Positions 45,994 to 54,985 of a stretch of 64,000 nucleotides of DNA are shown piece by piece; position 1 is the first letter of the stretch, and each line of letters begins with the position of its first letter. Origin of the DNA: Kordiimonas lipolytica (lineage in GTDB: Bacteria; Pseudomonadota; Alphaproteobacteria; Sphingomonadales; Kordiimonadaceae); contig NZ_LRUB01000036.1 in the NCBI RefSeq assembly GCF_001550065.1, forward strand, positions 186,001-250,000, written 5' to 3'. The translations under genes were made by a program, and so were the position numbers. The notes beneath the pieces were generated by a model. It ran no database searches. It saw nothing but the letters and a program-made list of their open reading frames with translations, and had not been told where the DNA came from.

Positions 45994-46099
45994 TGCCTAC
46001 GGCCGCGATGGTCCGGCGTATTTGAATATCTCTCTACTGCACCATGCTTGACCGGCGCGCCCTGTTGCGCCAAATCTGATGGCGGAAGGGGAGATCCGA

Positions 46100-46753
46100 A
46101 TGTCAGACCTGTTTGATGCCGCCGGCATGGATATGAAGCCGAAACCGGATTGGTCGGCGGAGGCGCATATGATGGCTACTGAGGGTGGTCCCGTGTGCGG
46201 CGTGGACGAAGTGGGCCGAGGGCCTCTTGCAGGCCCTGTGGTTGCTGCTGCGGTAATTCTGGACCCGAACGATATCCCTGATGGCCTGAATGACAGCAAG
46301 AAGTTGTCGGATAAGAAGCGCCAGATGCTCTATGGTCTCATTCAGGAAAAGGCGCTCGCAGTTTCCATTGCGGAGGCCAGTGTGGCCGAAATTGATGAAA
46401 TAAACATCCTGCAGGCTTCCATGCTGGCCATGCGCCGGGCCGTCGAGGGGCTTGAAGTGAGGCCCGCTGGCGCCTTGGTGGACGGCAACCGCGACCCGGG
46501 CCTCGATATGCCGACACGCACCCTTATTAAAGGGGATGGTCGGTCGCTTTCCATCGCTGCGGCATCAATTATCGCAAAAGTTTTTCGTGATGATCTCATG
46601 AAAAAGCTCGATTCCGAGTTCCCTGACTACGGTTGGGCGCAAAACGCAGGATATGGTGTTGCCAAACATCTGGCTGCACTAAGGCTTGTGGGTGCGACTC
46701 CGCATCACCGTCGAACATTTGCTCCGATTCGCCAAGTTTTGAGTGAAGAATAG
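46100..46753 (+). CDS. rnhB: Ribonuclease HII
   Basis: RNase HII removes ribonucleotides from DNA. The 217-residue product shows the signature CGVDEVGRGPLAGPVVAAAVIL with the DE catalytic pair, DSKKLSDKKRQMLY, and later VDGNRDPG, KGDGRSLSIAAASIIAKVFRD-like sequence and YGVAKHLAALR. ATG 46100 follows AAGGGGAGATCCG; an upstream ATG at 46079 lacks a comparable site. It precedes ccrM, as in Caulobacter-like genomes where rnhB and ccrM are neighbours. Confidence 0.95.
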   Translation: MSDLFDAAGMDMKPKPDWSAEAHMMATEGGPVCGVDEVGRGPLAGPVVAAAVILDPNDIPDGLNDSKKLSDKKRQMLYGLIQEKALAVSIAEASVAEIDEINILQASMLAMRRAVEGLEVRPAGALVDGNRDPGLDMPTRTLIKGDGRSLSIAAASIIAKVFRDDLMKKLDSEFPDYGWAQNAGYGVAKHLAALRLVGATPHHRRTFAPIRQVLSEE

Positions 46754-46810
46754 CTTATAAATCACTGATTCATCTATAAGAATCACTTGACACCGATTCG
46801 CTGTCGACTC
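46696..46810. promoter_or_regulatory. Cluster of six GANTC methylation sites before ccrM
   Basis: GANTC occurs at 46696-46700, 46726-46730, 46767-46771, 46780-46784, 46795-46799 and 46806-46810. Six sites in 115 bases compares with less than one expected by chance, assuming equal base frequencies. The first two are in the 3' end of rnhB and the last four in the ccrM upstream region. GANTC is the CcrM target. Confidence 0.85.
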
Positions 46811-46815
46811 ATGAT
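46787..46815 (+). promoter_or_regulatory. Candidate ccrM promoter with GANTC in the spacer
   Basis: TTGACA (46787-46792) and CATGAT (46810-46815) are 17 bases apart, with GATTC and GACTC between or touching them. GANTC sites within the promoter spacer are typical of GcrA-dependent promoters in Caulobacter. The -10 match is imperfect. Confidence 0.45.
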
Positions 46816-46852
46816 CGGGTCAACAGATCGCTGAGAAAAACCAAAAAATTAA

Positions 46853-48022
<1,170 letters not shown>

Positions 48023-48075
48023 TCAGGGTACAAGTTACCTCCGGAAGCATGGATGCCCGTCTGTGCTTCCACCCA

Positions 48076-48108
48076 AGGCGCTGTCCTGCCCGGGCAGCGC
48101 CTGTTTTT
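48076..48108 (+). terminator. Intrinsic terminator after ccrM
   Basis: AGGCGCTG (48076-48083) and CAGCGCCT (48095-48102) form a perfect 8-bp stem followed by GTTTTT. Confidence 0.87.
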
Positions 48109-48284
48109 ATGGCTGCGACAGGGCCACGAGTGGATGCACAATCTTTTCTTAAGTCGCTCTGTGGTCACTTGTATTTTGGTTTGGACGTGCGAGATTCATG
48201 GGGTCGCGGGTGATCAGGAAAACCGGGCGGTTTTCCCCGGCGAACAGCGGCCAGAGTGCCGCGCAAAGCGTTTGTTCGGAGACC

Positions 48285-48401
48285 ATGATGAGCAAAGAAC
48301 GCAACACCAAGAAAGAACTGAAGAAGAAGCCGCTTCTGGACAAGAAGGCTAAGAAGATGAGCAAGGCAACCAAAAAGGTGCCTGCCTATCTCGCTGGCTA
48401 G
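48285..48401 (+). CDS. Small lysine-rich basic protein
   Basis: A 38-residue protein, MMSKERNTKKELKKKPLLDK and then KAKKMSKATKKVPAYLAG. ATG 48285 or 48288 follows CGGAG at usable spacing. Very short Lys-rich proteins starting with a similar SxxRNxKKExKKKP pattern occur widely as hypothetical proteins; function is unknown, but the charge suggests nucleic-acid or ribosome contact. A terminator follows at once, supporting an independent gene. Confidence 0.65.
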   Translation: MMSKERNTKKELKKKPLLDKKAKKMSKATKKVPAYLAG

Positions 48402-48430
48402 AGGCATCACTCTGTTCTGAATGCAGTAAC

Positions 48431-48463
48431 AAGGCAGGGCCGCATCACGCGGCCTTTGCTTTT
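48431..48463 (+). terminator. Intrinsic terminator after the small basic gene
   Basis: GGCCGC (48438-48443) and GCGGCC (48449-48454) form the stem core, followed by TTTGCTTTT. Confidence 0.72.
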
Positions 48464-48537
48464 ACATTTGCCTTCTTAAATTGTCACATTTGTCCTATGG
48501 TGGCCTCGCTGTTATTTGGGATTGAAAAGGGTAAAGT

Positions 48538-49101
48538 ATGCCACGCCTTCTTGCTTTGTTGATTGCCACGATTTTGTTTTGCGTCACCGCTGTCGCGGGC
48601 GATCAGCCTGATCTGGAACTGAAAAATGCGCGTCAGGTTTCTGATGTGCTGACGACCGGCGGGCAACCTAGCAAAGCCGACCTACAGCGCCTCAAGGATG
48701 CGGGCTTTACGACAGTGATCAACCTGCGCCGTGAAGGCGAGGTGACAAAGACTGACGACCTGGCCGACGCGGCTAACTATAACTTCGACGAAGCAGCGCT
48801 CGCGAGCTCCCTTGGGCTGAAGTACTTCCATCTGCCGATTTCATCGGGCGAGGGGCTGACCGAAGAGAATGCCAAGACGCTTGATGACCTTTTGAACGCA
48901 GCGCAAGGGCCCGTACTACTGCACTGCGGCAGCGGTAACCGTGCCGGTGCCATGATGGCCTTAAGGGCCTTCCATGTTCAGGGCAAGAGCGCGCAAGACG
49001 CCCTTGCCATAGGGAAGGCAGCAGGCCTCACCGGTTTGGAGCCGAAGGTAAGGGAACTTCTTGCCTTGGATAAAACCGAAGCTGCCACCATCAACAACTG
49101 A
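48538..49101 (+). CDS. Exported DUF442/BLH-type dual-specificity phosphatase-like protein
   Basis: 187 residues with a signal peptide (MPRLLALLIATILFCVTAVA). The fold resembles the beta-lactamase-hydrolase-like phosphatase group: VLTTGGQPSKADLQRLKDAG, TTVINLRREGE and the phosphate loop LLHCGSGNRAGAMMALRAF, with Cys and Arg separated by four residues as in DUF442. The signal peptide places it outside the cytoplasm. The substrate is unknown. It is monocistronic and convergent with the ABC permease gene. Confidence 0.87.
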   Translation: MPRLLALLIATILFCVTAVAGDQPDLELKNARQVSDVLTTGGQPSKADLQRLKDAGFTTVINLRREGEVTKTDDLADAANYNFDEAALASSLGLKYFHLPISSGEGLTEENAKTLDDLLNAAQGPVLLHCGSGNRAGAMMALRAFHVQGKSAQDALAIGKAAGLTGLEPKVRELLALDKTEAATINN

Positions 49102-49127
49102 TTTTGCCTAACGCCTTATCAGGGCAC

Positions 49128-51596
49128 CTATTCGTGACGAAGGGCCGTGACCGGGTTGGAGCGTGCTGTCCGGAAAGCGTGTCCAGCCACGGTTGCTGCC
49201 GCGATCCCGAAAGCCAGAATCCCCGCCGCGAGGAAATAGTGGATTCCCAAATCAATGCGATAGATGAAGCCCTCCAGCCAGCGGTTGGAGAAATACCAGG
49301 CAATCGGCCAGGCAATCAGGTTTGCCACGAGCACCGGCTTTGAGAATTGCAGCGTCAGCAGCGTGACAATATCCCTTACCTTTGCGCCCAGAACCTTTCT
49401 GATGCCGATTTCCTTGGTGCGTTGCTCCGCGGTAAAGGACGCCAAGCCGTATAGCCCAAGGCAGGAAACTAAAATGGCAAAGATCGAGAAATAAGCGAAC
49501 ATTTCCGCGCGCTGCTCGTCCGCCTGATAGAATGCGTTCAGGTTATCGACCATGAATGACTTCTCAATCGGGAACTGCGGCACGATGCGGTTCCATGTGT
49601 CGTCAATCTGGCGCAGTGTTTCCGGGATTTGGTCAGCCCTCAGGTTGACGGTCATGGTCCAGAAATCGTCCTCCTGCACCAGGAACATCAGTGGGTCCAG
49701 AACATCACGGGCCGACCGCAAGTTCATGTTCTTGACGACCCCAACGATTTGAATGGCCACAGTGACACCCTGAAAATTGTTAACGAAGACGGTTTGGCCC
49801 AAGGCCGCCTCCGGGGAGTCAAAGCCGTAGTAGGAAACGGTTTTTTCACTGATGATCGCCGTCTGTCGCGCCATTCCGCCTTCCTCAAGCGGTTCCTGGA
49901 AGGAATCGGCCTGATGGGCTTCGGAGAAGAAACGTCCCGCAATCAGTTCCGCGCCAAAAAACTCAAGGAAACCGTGGTCAGCTGGCAGGACTTCCGTGTC
50001 TTTCACTTCCGTGTAGCCGCCCATGTCAACCTTCACGGGCCAGTCCCAGTATCCTCCCAGCGGGATGTCCCGGGCGGAAAAAGCGGTGCTGTTTACACCA
50101 GGCAATCTCTCTATCTCCTGCCGAATGGTTTCGGCGAGATCTTTTATGGGGCCATAATTCATGTTGGCGAGGGAAAGCTTGTTGTCCACATCCAGGCCGC
50201 GGGTCATGTTCTGAGCATATTTGATCTGGCTATATACAACTGCAGTCGCAATCATCAGGCCGATGGAGATGGTGAACTGAAGGGTGGTCAGTGCCTGCCG
50301 CAGGCGGGCTGTGCTGGCTTTGGTCGCACTGTTCGAATGCAGCACCAGGCCGGGCCTAAAGCTTGACATTTTCGCGGCCGGTTGGAGACCGGCGCCTATG
50401 GCAATAACGGCAACAAGCGCCACGAGGCCGGCTTGCACGAATGGGTCACTGAAGGTGTTCAGGCTCAGGATTTTGGCAACGAATTCGTTAAACCATGGCA
50501 ATGCGGCTTCCACGATCGTGAAGGCAAGCAAGAGTGCGATTAGCGTGGTCAGGAGGGTTTCACCCAAAAGCTGGGTAATGATCTGGCGGCGGGACGCGCC
50601 AACGACTTTCCTCAGCGCAATCTCGCGTGCCCGAAGGGATGCACGCGCGGTCGAGAGATTGGTGAAATTGATGACGGCAATCACCAGGATCAGCAGTGCA
50701 ATGGCCGAAAAGCTATAGACCACCATAATGTCGCCTGACGGTTTCATCTGGAAGCGGCCTGTCGAATATAGGTGGATATCTTCAAGCGGCATCAGTCTGA
50801 TCTTGTAGACCTCGCTTGGAACGATGTCGGCGGGCGAGGACGGGTGCAACACTGCATTCTGGTTTACAAATGCAGGGATAGCGGCTTCCAGGGCATGGCG
50901 CTGGGACGCGTCATAAAGCTTGAAATAGGTATAGACATTTGAGGACACCCAGAATTTGGCGATCCAAGGCATATTGTCATAGCGGGTTTCGTCGAATTGC
51001 AAAAAAATGTCGCTGGCAAGATGGGTGTTTTCAGGCAGGTCCTTCATCACGGCGACGACTTTAGCGTCAAGGGTGCCAAAGTCGAAATCCAGGGTTTGGC
51101 CGATGGGGTCGGCGTCACCGAAGTATTTCTGCGCCGCTCGTTCGCTCAGGATCACGGACTTAAAGTCCTTGAACATCTGGCTGCGGTCCCCTGCCACCAT
51201 GGGAAGGTCAAATACGTCGAAAAAGCCTTCGTCGACCAAGCTGACCTGCTCCAGGTTTTTCAAGGTTCCCTTGGTGATAAGGTAATTTTCCGTCATCAAC
51301 CTGGCGCTGGCTTCAATCATGCTTCCGAACTTGGCCTGCATGGGATTACGGAGCGCACCGGGGGACAAAGCCGTGGGGCTATCGGGCTCTCCCGCTTCGC
51401 CACGATATTTCCCTTCCATCCGAACGATCCGGTCACTGTCAGGCAGCCACTTGTCATAGGAAAGCTCATTCTGGACGAACAGGAAAATCAGGATGCAAGC
51501 GGCCAGGCCAATGCTCAGGCCACCGATGTTGATGGCGCTGTAGAGCTTGTGGCGTGTCAGATTTCGAATGGCGATGGTCAGGTAATTTTTGAACAT
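49128..51596 (-). CDS. MacB/FtsX-type ABC transporter permease, no adjacent ATPase
   Basis: 822 residues with two FtsX units. Each has a membrane anchor and a periplasmic MacB core domain; helices are at about residues 20-40, 285-310, 335-360, 380-400, 430-450, 700-720, 755-775 and 785-805. ALRKVVGASRRQIITQLLGE and IGIRKVLGAKVRDIVTLLT are the paired coupling-helix motifs that contact an ATPase. No ATPase gene lies next to it, so its partner must be elsewhere. Related permeases export peptides, lipoproteins or toxins, or transmit mechanical signals. Confidence 0.9.
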   Translation of the reverse strand: MFKNYLTIAIRNLTRHKLYSAINIGGLSIGLAACILIFLFVQNELSYDKWLPDSDRIVRMEGKYRGEAGEPDSPTALSPGALRNPMQAKFGSMIEASARLMTENYLITKGTLKNLEQVSLVDEGFFDVFDLPMVAGDRSQMFKDFKSVILSERAAQKYFGDADPIGQTLDFDFGTLDAKVVAVMKDLPENTHLASDIFLQFDETRYDNMPWIAKFWVSSNVYTYFKLYDASQRHALEAAIPAFVNQNAVLHPSSPADIVPSEVYKIRLMPLEDIHLYSTGRFQMKPSGDIMVVYSFSAIALLILVIAVINFTNLSTARASLRAREIALRKVVGASRRQIITQLLGETLLTTLIALLLAFTIVEAALPWFNEFVAKILSLNTFSDPFVQAGLVALVAVIAIGAGLQPAAKMSSFRPGLVLHSNSATKASTARLRQALTTLQFTISIGLMIATAVVYSQIKYAQNMTRGLDVDNKLSLANMNYGPIKDLAETIRQEIERLPGVNSTAFSARDIPLGGYWDWPVKVDMGGYTEVKDTEVLPADHGFLEFFGAELIAGRFFSEAHQADSFQEPLEEGGMARQTAIISEKTVSYYGFDSPEAALGQTVFVNNFQGVTVAIQIVGVVKNMNLRSARDVLDPLMFLVQEDDFWTMTVNLRADQIPETLRQIDDTWNRIVPQFPIEKSFMVDNLNAFYQADEQRAEMFAYFSIFAILVSCLGLYGLASFTAEQRTKEIGIRKVLGAKVRDIVTLLTLQFSKPVLVANLIAWPIAWYFSNRWLEGFIYRIDLGIHYFLAAGILAFGIAAATVAGHAFRTARSNPVTALRHE

Positions 51597-51748
51597 TTCG
51601 AGCAGAACCCCGGTCGTGACATTGGTTTTCGCCGAGGTTGCAATTCGCAGGCCAACCCGAGTTTTCTTAATAAGGCATTGTAAATAAAAGATTTTGCAAA
51701 TTCAGATGGTGTCTATTCTGTTCGTTTTCGAACGGTTTTTCCAAGGCC

Positions 51749-51768
51749 GGTGTTCGTTTGTGAACACC
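51749..51768. other. Inverted repeat between mutY and the ABC permease gene
   Basis: GGTGTTC (51749-51755) and GAACACC (51762-51768) pair around six bases, just after the mutY stop on the minus strand. A shorter GTTCG-TTTT-CGAAC lies at 51720-51733. No T tract follows either. They could end mutY transcription or bind a regulator of the permease gene. Confidence 0.45.
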
Positions 51769-51784
51769 ACTTTGTATGCCTCCC

Positions 51785-52837
51785 CTATTTTTGAGGCGTG
51801 GTTTTCAGGGCGGCAATTTTCTTGAAAACGGTTGGCAGGCCGACATCTTCCAACTGGGCCAGGGGATGCCAGAATCCGTTCTCAAAATTCAGTTTAGCGT
51901 CTGCCTTGGCAGTCAGCAGCTTTGTTTCCAGGTGAAAATGGGTGAAGGTATGCTTGGCCAAGCCTTCGAGCGGCTTCCAGTAATCTTCTGTCGGCCTGTG
52001 GTCGAGCCATTCTTCCTTGGTGGGGAAGGTCGCGCGTTCTTCCCATGGGGTTGAAAAGAAGCCCGGCATGCCGCCCAGAAGGCCTTTTTGCGGGCGGCGC
52101 TCTAGTAGGACGTGGCCATCATGCTCCAGCCAGAAGGACATAGCTCTGCGGGTGGGTTTTGTCTTCTTCGGTGCCTTGACCGGAAAGCGTTCCATATCGC
52201 CCGCTTCGTGGGCCGCGCAGCCGGTCCGGATCGGACACAACAGGCATTTGGGAGATTTGGGCGTGCAGACACCGGCTCCCAGATCCATCATGGCCTGGGC
52301 AAAATCGCCCGGGCGTTCAGACGGGGTAATGCTTGCGGTGTGTTCCTTGATGGCCTTTTTCGCTGCAGGCAATGCCTCAGTAACACGGAATAGGCGGCTG
52401 ACCACCCGCTCCACATTGCCGTCCACCACGGTGGCTGCTTCACCAAAGGCAATGGCGGCGATTGCGGCGCCCGTATAGTCGCCAATGCCCGGCAGTGCTT
52501 TCAGGCCTTCTTCGGTACTCGGAAATTCCCCGTCATGTTCAGACACCACGGTTTGGGCGCATTTATGGAGATTGCGGGCCCGGGCATAATAACCAAGGCC
52601 TGCCCATTCTTGCAGCACATCTTCCTGCGGCGCTGCGGCAAGCGCTTCCACAGAAGGCCAACGGGCCAGGAATTTCTCGAAATAGCCCTTCACGGTTGCG
52701 ACAGTTGTTTGTTGCAGCATGATTTCCGAGAGCCAGACGTGATAAGGGTCCGCGTCTGCTCCATCGGCAGCGCGCCAGGGTAACTGCCGGCGGTTTCTGT
52801 CATACCATTCAAGTAACTGTCGGGCGGTCTTGGTCAT
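51785..52837 (-). CDS. mutY: A/G-specific adenine DNA glycosylase
   Basis: MutY removes adenine opposite 8-oxoguanine. The 350 residues include the catalytic N-terminal region (WRAADGADADPYHVWLSEIM, where the Glu of LSEIMLQQT is catalytic), the helix-hairpin-helix LPGIGDYTGAAIAAIAFGE with VVDGNVERV, the iron-sulphur ligands CTPKSPKCLLCPIRTGC (C-x6-C-x2-C-x5-C) and a C-terminal NUDIX-like 8-oxoG reader. It is divergent from dciA. Confidence 0.97.
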   Translation of the reverse strand: MTKTARQLLEWYDRNRRQLPWRAADGADADPYHVWLSEIMLQQTTVATVKGYFEKFLARWPSVEALAAAPQEDVLQEWAGLGYYARARNLHKCAQTVVSEHDGEFPSTEEGLKALPGIGDYTGAAIAAIAFGEAATVVDGNVERVVSRLFRVTEALPAAKKAIKEHTASITPSERPGDFAQAMMDLGAGVCTPKSPKCLLCPIRTGCAAHEAGDMERFPVKAPKKTKPTRRAMSFWLEHDGHVLLERRPQKGLLGGMPGFFSTPWEERATFPTKEEWLDHRPTEDYWKPLEGLAKHTFTHFHLETKLLTAKADAKLNFENGFWHPLAQLEDVGLPTVFKKIAALKTTPQK

Positions 52838-52949
52838 CTTGATCTTGAAAACTGATTATTGTCTTGAAAAGTGTTAGCCTTGGCGGCATGCCATGGACGT
52901 GCCGCATTAATGCAGGACCATAGCCCGACGGGCAGAGAGAGCAAGCCAA

Positions 52950-53504
52950 ATGGCGAAACAGCCAGATAAAACGAGCGCTAAAGGGAAAGCAGACGAAAAA
53001 AAACCGTTCCGGCGGCGGTCGACCCAACGTGCTTCAAGGGTTGCTTCGGCGCTTGTGACTCCGGCCCTCAGGGCCAAAGGCTTTGCGCAGGCCGAGGTGG
53101 TCACTCGCTGGGCTTATATAGTCGGTCCGGAATTGGCGGAAAGCACGCTGCCTGTGTCGCTGCGATTCCCAAGGGGTGACCGAATGGGCGCCACACTGAC
53201 TGTCCGCTGCGAATCTGCCTTCGCGCCGCTCCTGAGCCACAAGGCCGGGCGGGTGATTGAAATGGTCAACAGCTTCTTCGGCTATCAGGCGGTGGCCAAA
53301 CTTGAGGTAAAGCAGGGGCCGCTGCCGCGGCAACCGCGCAAGATGCCCTATGAAAAACGGGCTCTTGGGGAGAAGGAAGCAAGTCAACTGCGGTCACTTG
53401 TCGGTGAAGGGGGGTTGAGCCCACTTCAAGAAGCGGTTAAAAGCCTTGGCGAGTATGTGCTTTCTGAAGCGCGAGAGGCCGGCCAGAAGCCGGACAAGAA
53501 ATAA
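52950..53504 (+). CDS. DciA-like protein (DUF721)
   Basis: 184 residues with a basic N-terminus (KADEKKPFRRRSTQRASRVA) and the DUF721 core AEVVTRWAYIVGPELAEST, followed by GATLTVRCESAFAPLLSHKA. DUF721 includes DciA, a loader or assistant of the replicative helicase in bacteria lacking DnaC. Placement directly before two dsbA-like genes and smc is common in alphaproteobacteria. Helicase loading is known for other members and inferred here. Confidence 0.85.
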   Translation: MAKQPDKTSAKGKADEKKPFRRRSTQRASRVASALVTPALRAKGFAQAEVVTRWAYIVGPELAESTLPVSLRFPRGDRMGATLTVRCESAFAPLLSHKAGRVIEMVNSFFGYQAVAKLEVKQGPLPRQPRKMPYEKRALGEKEASQLRSLVGEGGLSPLQEAVKSLGEYVLSEAREAGQKPDKK

Positions 53505-53525
53505 TAATTGGGAGTAGGGGGCGTG

Positions 53526-54128
53526 ATGTCTTTCAAAGAAGCTGTTATGGCGGCAGTAGCGACGGTGTTTACCGCAACGGCGGTAATGGCTCAGGATGGG
53601 CCCAGTCAGCCTTTTGTGATGGGTGATATTGTCTATGGGGCGGCTGATGCGCCTGTCGAAGTTATTGAGTATGGCTCCATGACTTGCCCACATTGTGGGC
53701 ATTTTGCCAGCGACACTTTCCCGCAGGTAAAGAAAGAACTGATTGAGACTGGCAAGATCCGCTTTGTATTCCGCAATTTCGTGCGCGACCGCTATGACAT
53801 GGCCGTGGCCGTGATCAGCCGCTGCACGGCAGATGTGAATGTTACCAAACAGCTTCTGGATGCCTATTTTACCCGTCAGGATGAATGGATGCGGGCGCAA
53901 AATCCGTATGAAGTGATTGCAGCCATCGCAACAGAATCTGGCATCGCCCAGGACGAAATGTCGCGCTGTATCTCTGATCAGGAGGCGCAAAAGCATCTGG
54001 CGGAAATGACGCAGAATGGCATCGAGACATACAAGATCAATGGCATTCCGTACATCATGGTGAATGGGAAGCATCTTGCTGGGCACTCATTCGAGGACGT
54101 TAAGGAAGCTGTTGAAGCAGCCAAATAA
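53526..54128 (+). CDS. Periplasmic DsbA-family thiol oxidoreductase
   Basis: 200 residues with a signal peptide (AVMAAVATVFTATAVMAQDG) and a thioredoxin fold carrying VIEYGSMTCPHCGHFASDTF, the CPHC active site of DsbA. The cis-Pro loop is INGIPYIMVNGKHLAGH. ATG 53526 follows a G-rich site and gives a clean signal peptide. It is the first of two tandem DsbA-like genes; no dsbB gene is in the window. Confidence 0.92.
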   Translation: MSFKEAVMAAVATVFTATAVMAQDGPSQPFVMGDIVYGAADAPVEVIEYGSMTCPHCGHFASDTFPQVKKELIETGKIRFVFRNFVRDRYDMAVAVISRCTADVNVTKQLLDAYFTRQDEWMRAQNPYEVIAAIATESGIAQDEMSRCISDQEAQKHLAEMTQNGIETYKINGIPYIMVNGKHLAGHSFEDVKEAVEAAK

Positions 54129-54218
54129 TCCACAGGAAATATCACGCGGGTCGCAGAAAAGACTCGTCAGCCTGTTTCATGCGATGTAAACACAATATCT
54201 AGTAGTGGGGATGATTTA

Positions 54219-54908
54219 ATGCACAAGGACTACGTATCTAAGTTCAAATTTGCTGCTGCCTTTGGCGCAGCGCTTTTGCTTGCAGCCTGTGGTGACAGCA
54301 GCGAAAAGCCTGCGGCGGACGATGCCCAGCAGGCGTCTACTGAGCCGGCTACTGAAGCTGTGGACGTTGCTTCCAAGACACAGGGCACATGGGGGCCGAT
54401 CGTGTATGGTGACCCGAACGCACCGGTTGAGATTCACGAATTTGCGTCGCTAACCTGCCCACACTGTGCCACCTTTGCAAAAAGCTATTTCCCCCAGTTG
54501 AAAGAGCAGCTTTTGGATACGGGCAAAGCCAAGCTTGTTTATCATAACTTTATCATGAACCGGGTCGATATCGTGGCATCAGCAGCCGCCCGTTGTGGCG
54601 ATGCAGAAACCACGAAGAAGCTGATGAAAGTATATTTCGCGCGCCAGAGTGATTGGGCCCGTTCCCAGTCGCCGGTTGACGAACTGGCGTCAATTGCGCG
54701 GCGTGCCGGTATCAGTCGCACAGAATTCGATCGCTGCGTGTCCGATGACGATATGCTCAAGCATCTGATGAGCATGACGCAGGACGCAGTGAAGAAACAC
54801 AATATCAATTCGACGCCAAGCTTCATGGTGGATGGTAAGCTTCTGGAGTTCAAGTCTTTCGACGAAGCGATCGAGCAGATGGTCGAGGCAGTCAACGACG
54901 CCGGGTAA
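54219..54908 (+). CDS. DsbA-family thiol oxidoreductase lipoprotein
   Basis: 229 residues. A lipobox signal (FGAALLLAACGDSSEKP) is followed by an Ala/Glu-rich linker and a DsbA domain with EIHEFASLTCPHCATFAKSYF (CPHC) and INSTPSFMVDGKLLEFKSF as the cis-Pro region. It is a paralogue of the preceding gene but anchored by lipid. The neighbours dciA and smc are unrelated in function, so this is positional conservation. Confidence 0.92.
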   Translation: MHKDYVSKFKFAAAFGAALLLAACGDSSEKPAADDAQQASTEPATEAVDVASKTQGTWGPIVYGDPNAPVEIHEFASLTCPHCATFAKSYFPQLKEQLLDTGKAKLVYHNFIMNRVDIVASAAARCGDAETTKKLMKVYFARQSDWARSQSPVDELASIARRAGISRTEFDRCVSDDDMLKHLMSMTQDAVKKHNINSTPSFMVDGKLLEFKSFDEAIEQMVEAVNDAG

Positions 54909-54985
54909 GCTTTGATATAGGGCGGCCTTGTTGGGGAACGGGGCCGCCTGTTTAATGGATGAAACAGGGGGAGTAGGGCGCAGCC

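Larger units (their letters stand above)
45347..46099. other. Gene-poor structured region between DUF465 copy 2 and rnhB
   Basis: About 750 bases hold one candidate 52-codon gene and several inverted repeats: a 14-bp perfect stem (45407-45448), GCTATTGC/GCAATAGC (45763-45770 and 45808-45815), CCGGTC-G-GACCGG (about 45831-45843), GAACCCC-TTT-GGGGGTTC (45914-45931) and a terminator (45963-45993). The run from about 45750 to 45993 could be a small RNA ending at that terminator. I do not recognise it as SRP RNA, tmRNA, 6S RNA or RNase P RNA. Confidence 0.4.

Noticed and set aside
51720..51768. LexA/SOS box between mutY and the ABC permease gene
   Set aside because: The alphaproteobacterial GTTC-N7-GTTC direct repeat is not met; the elements are inverted repeats with other spacing.
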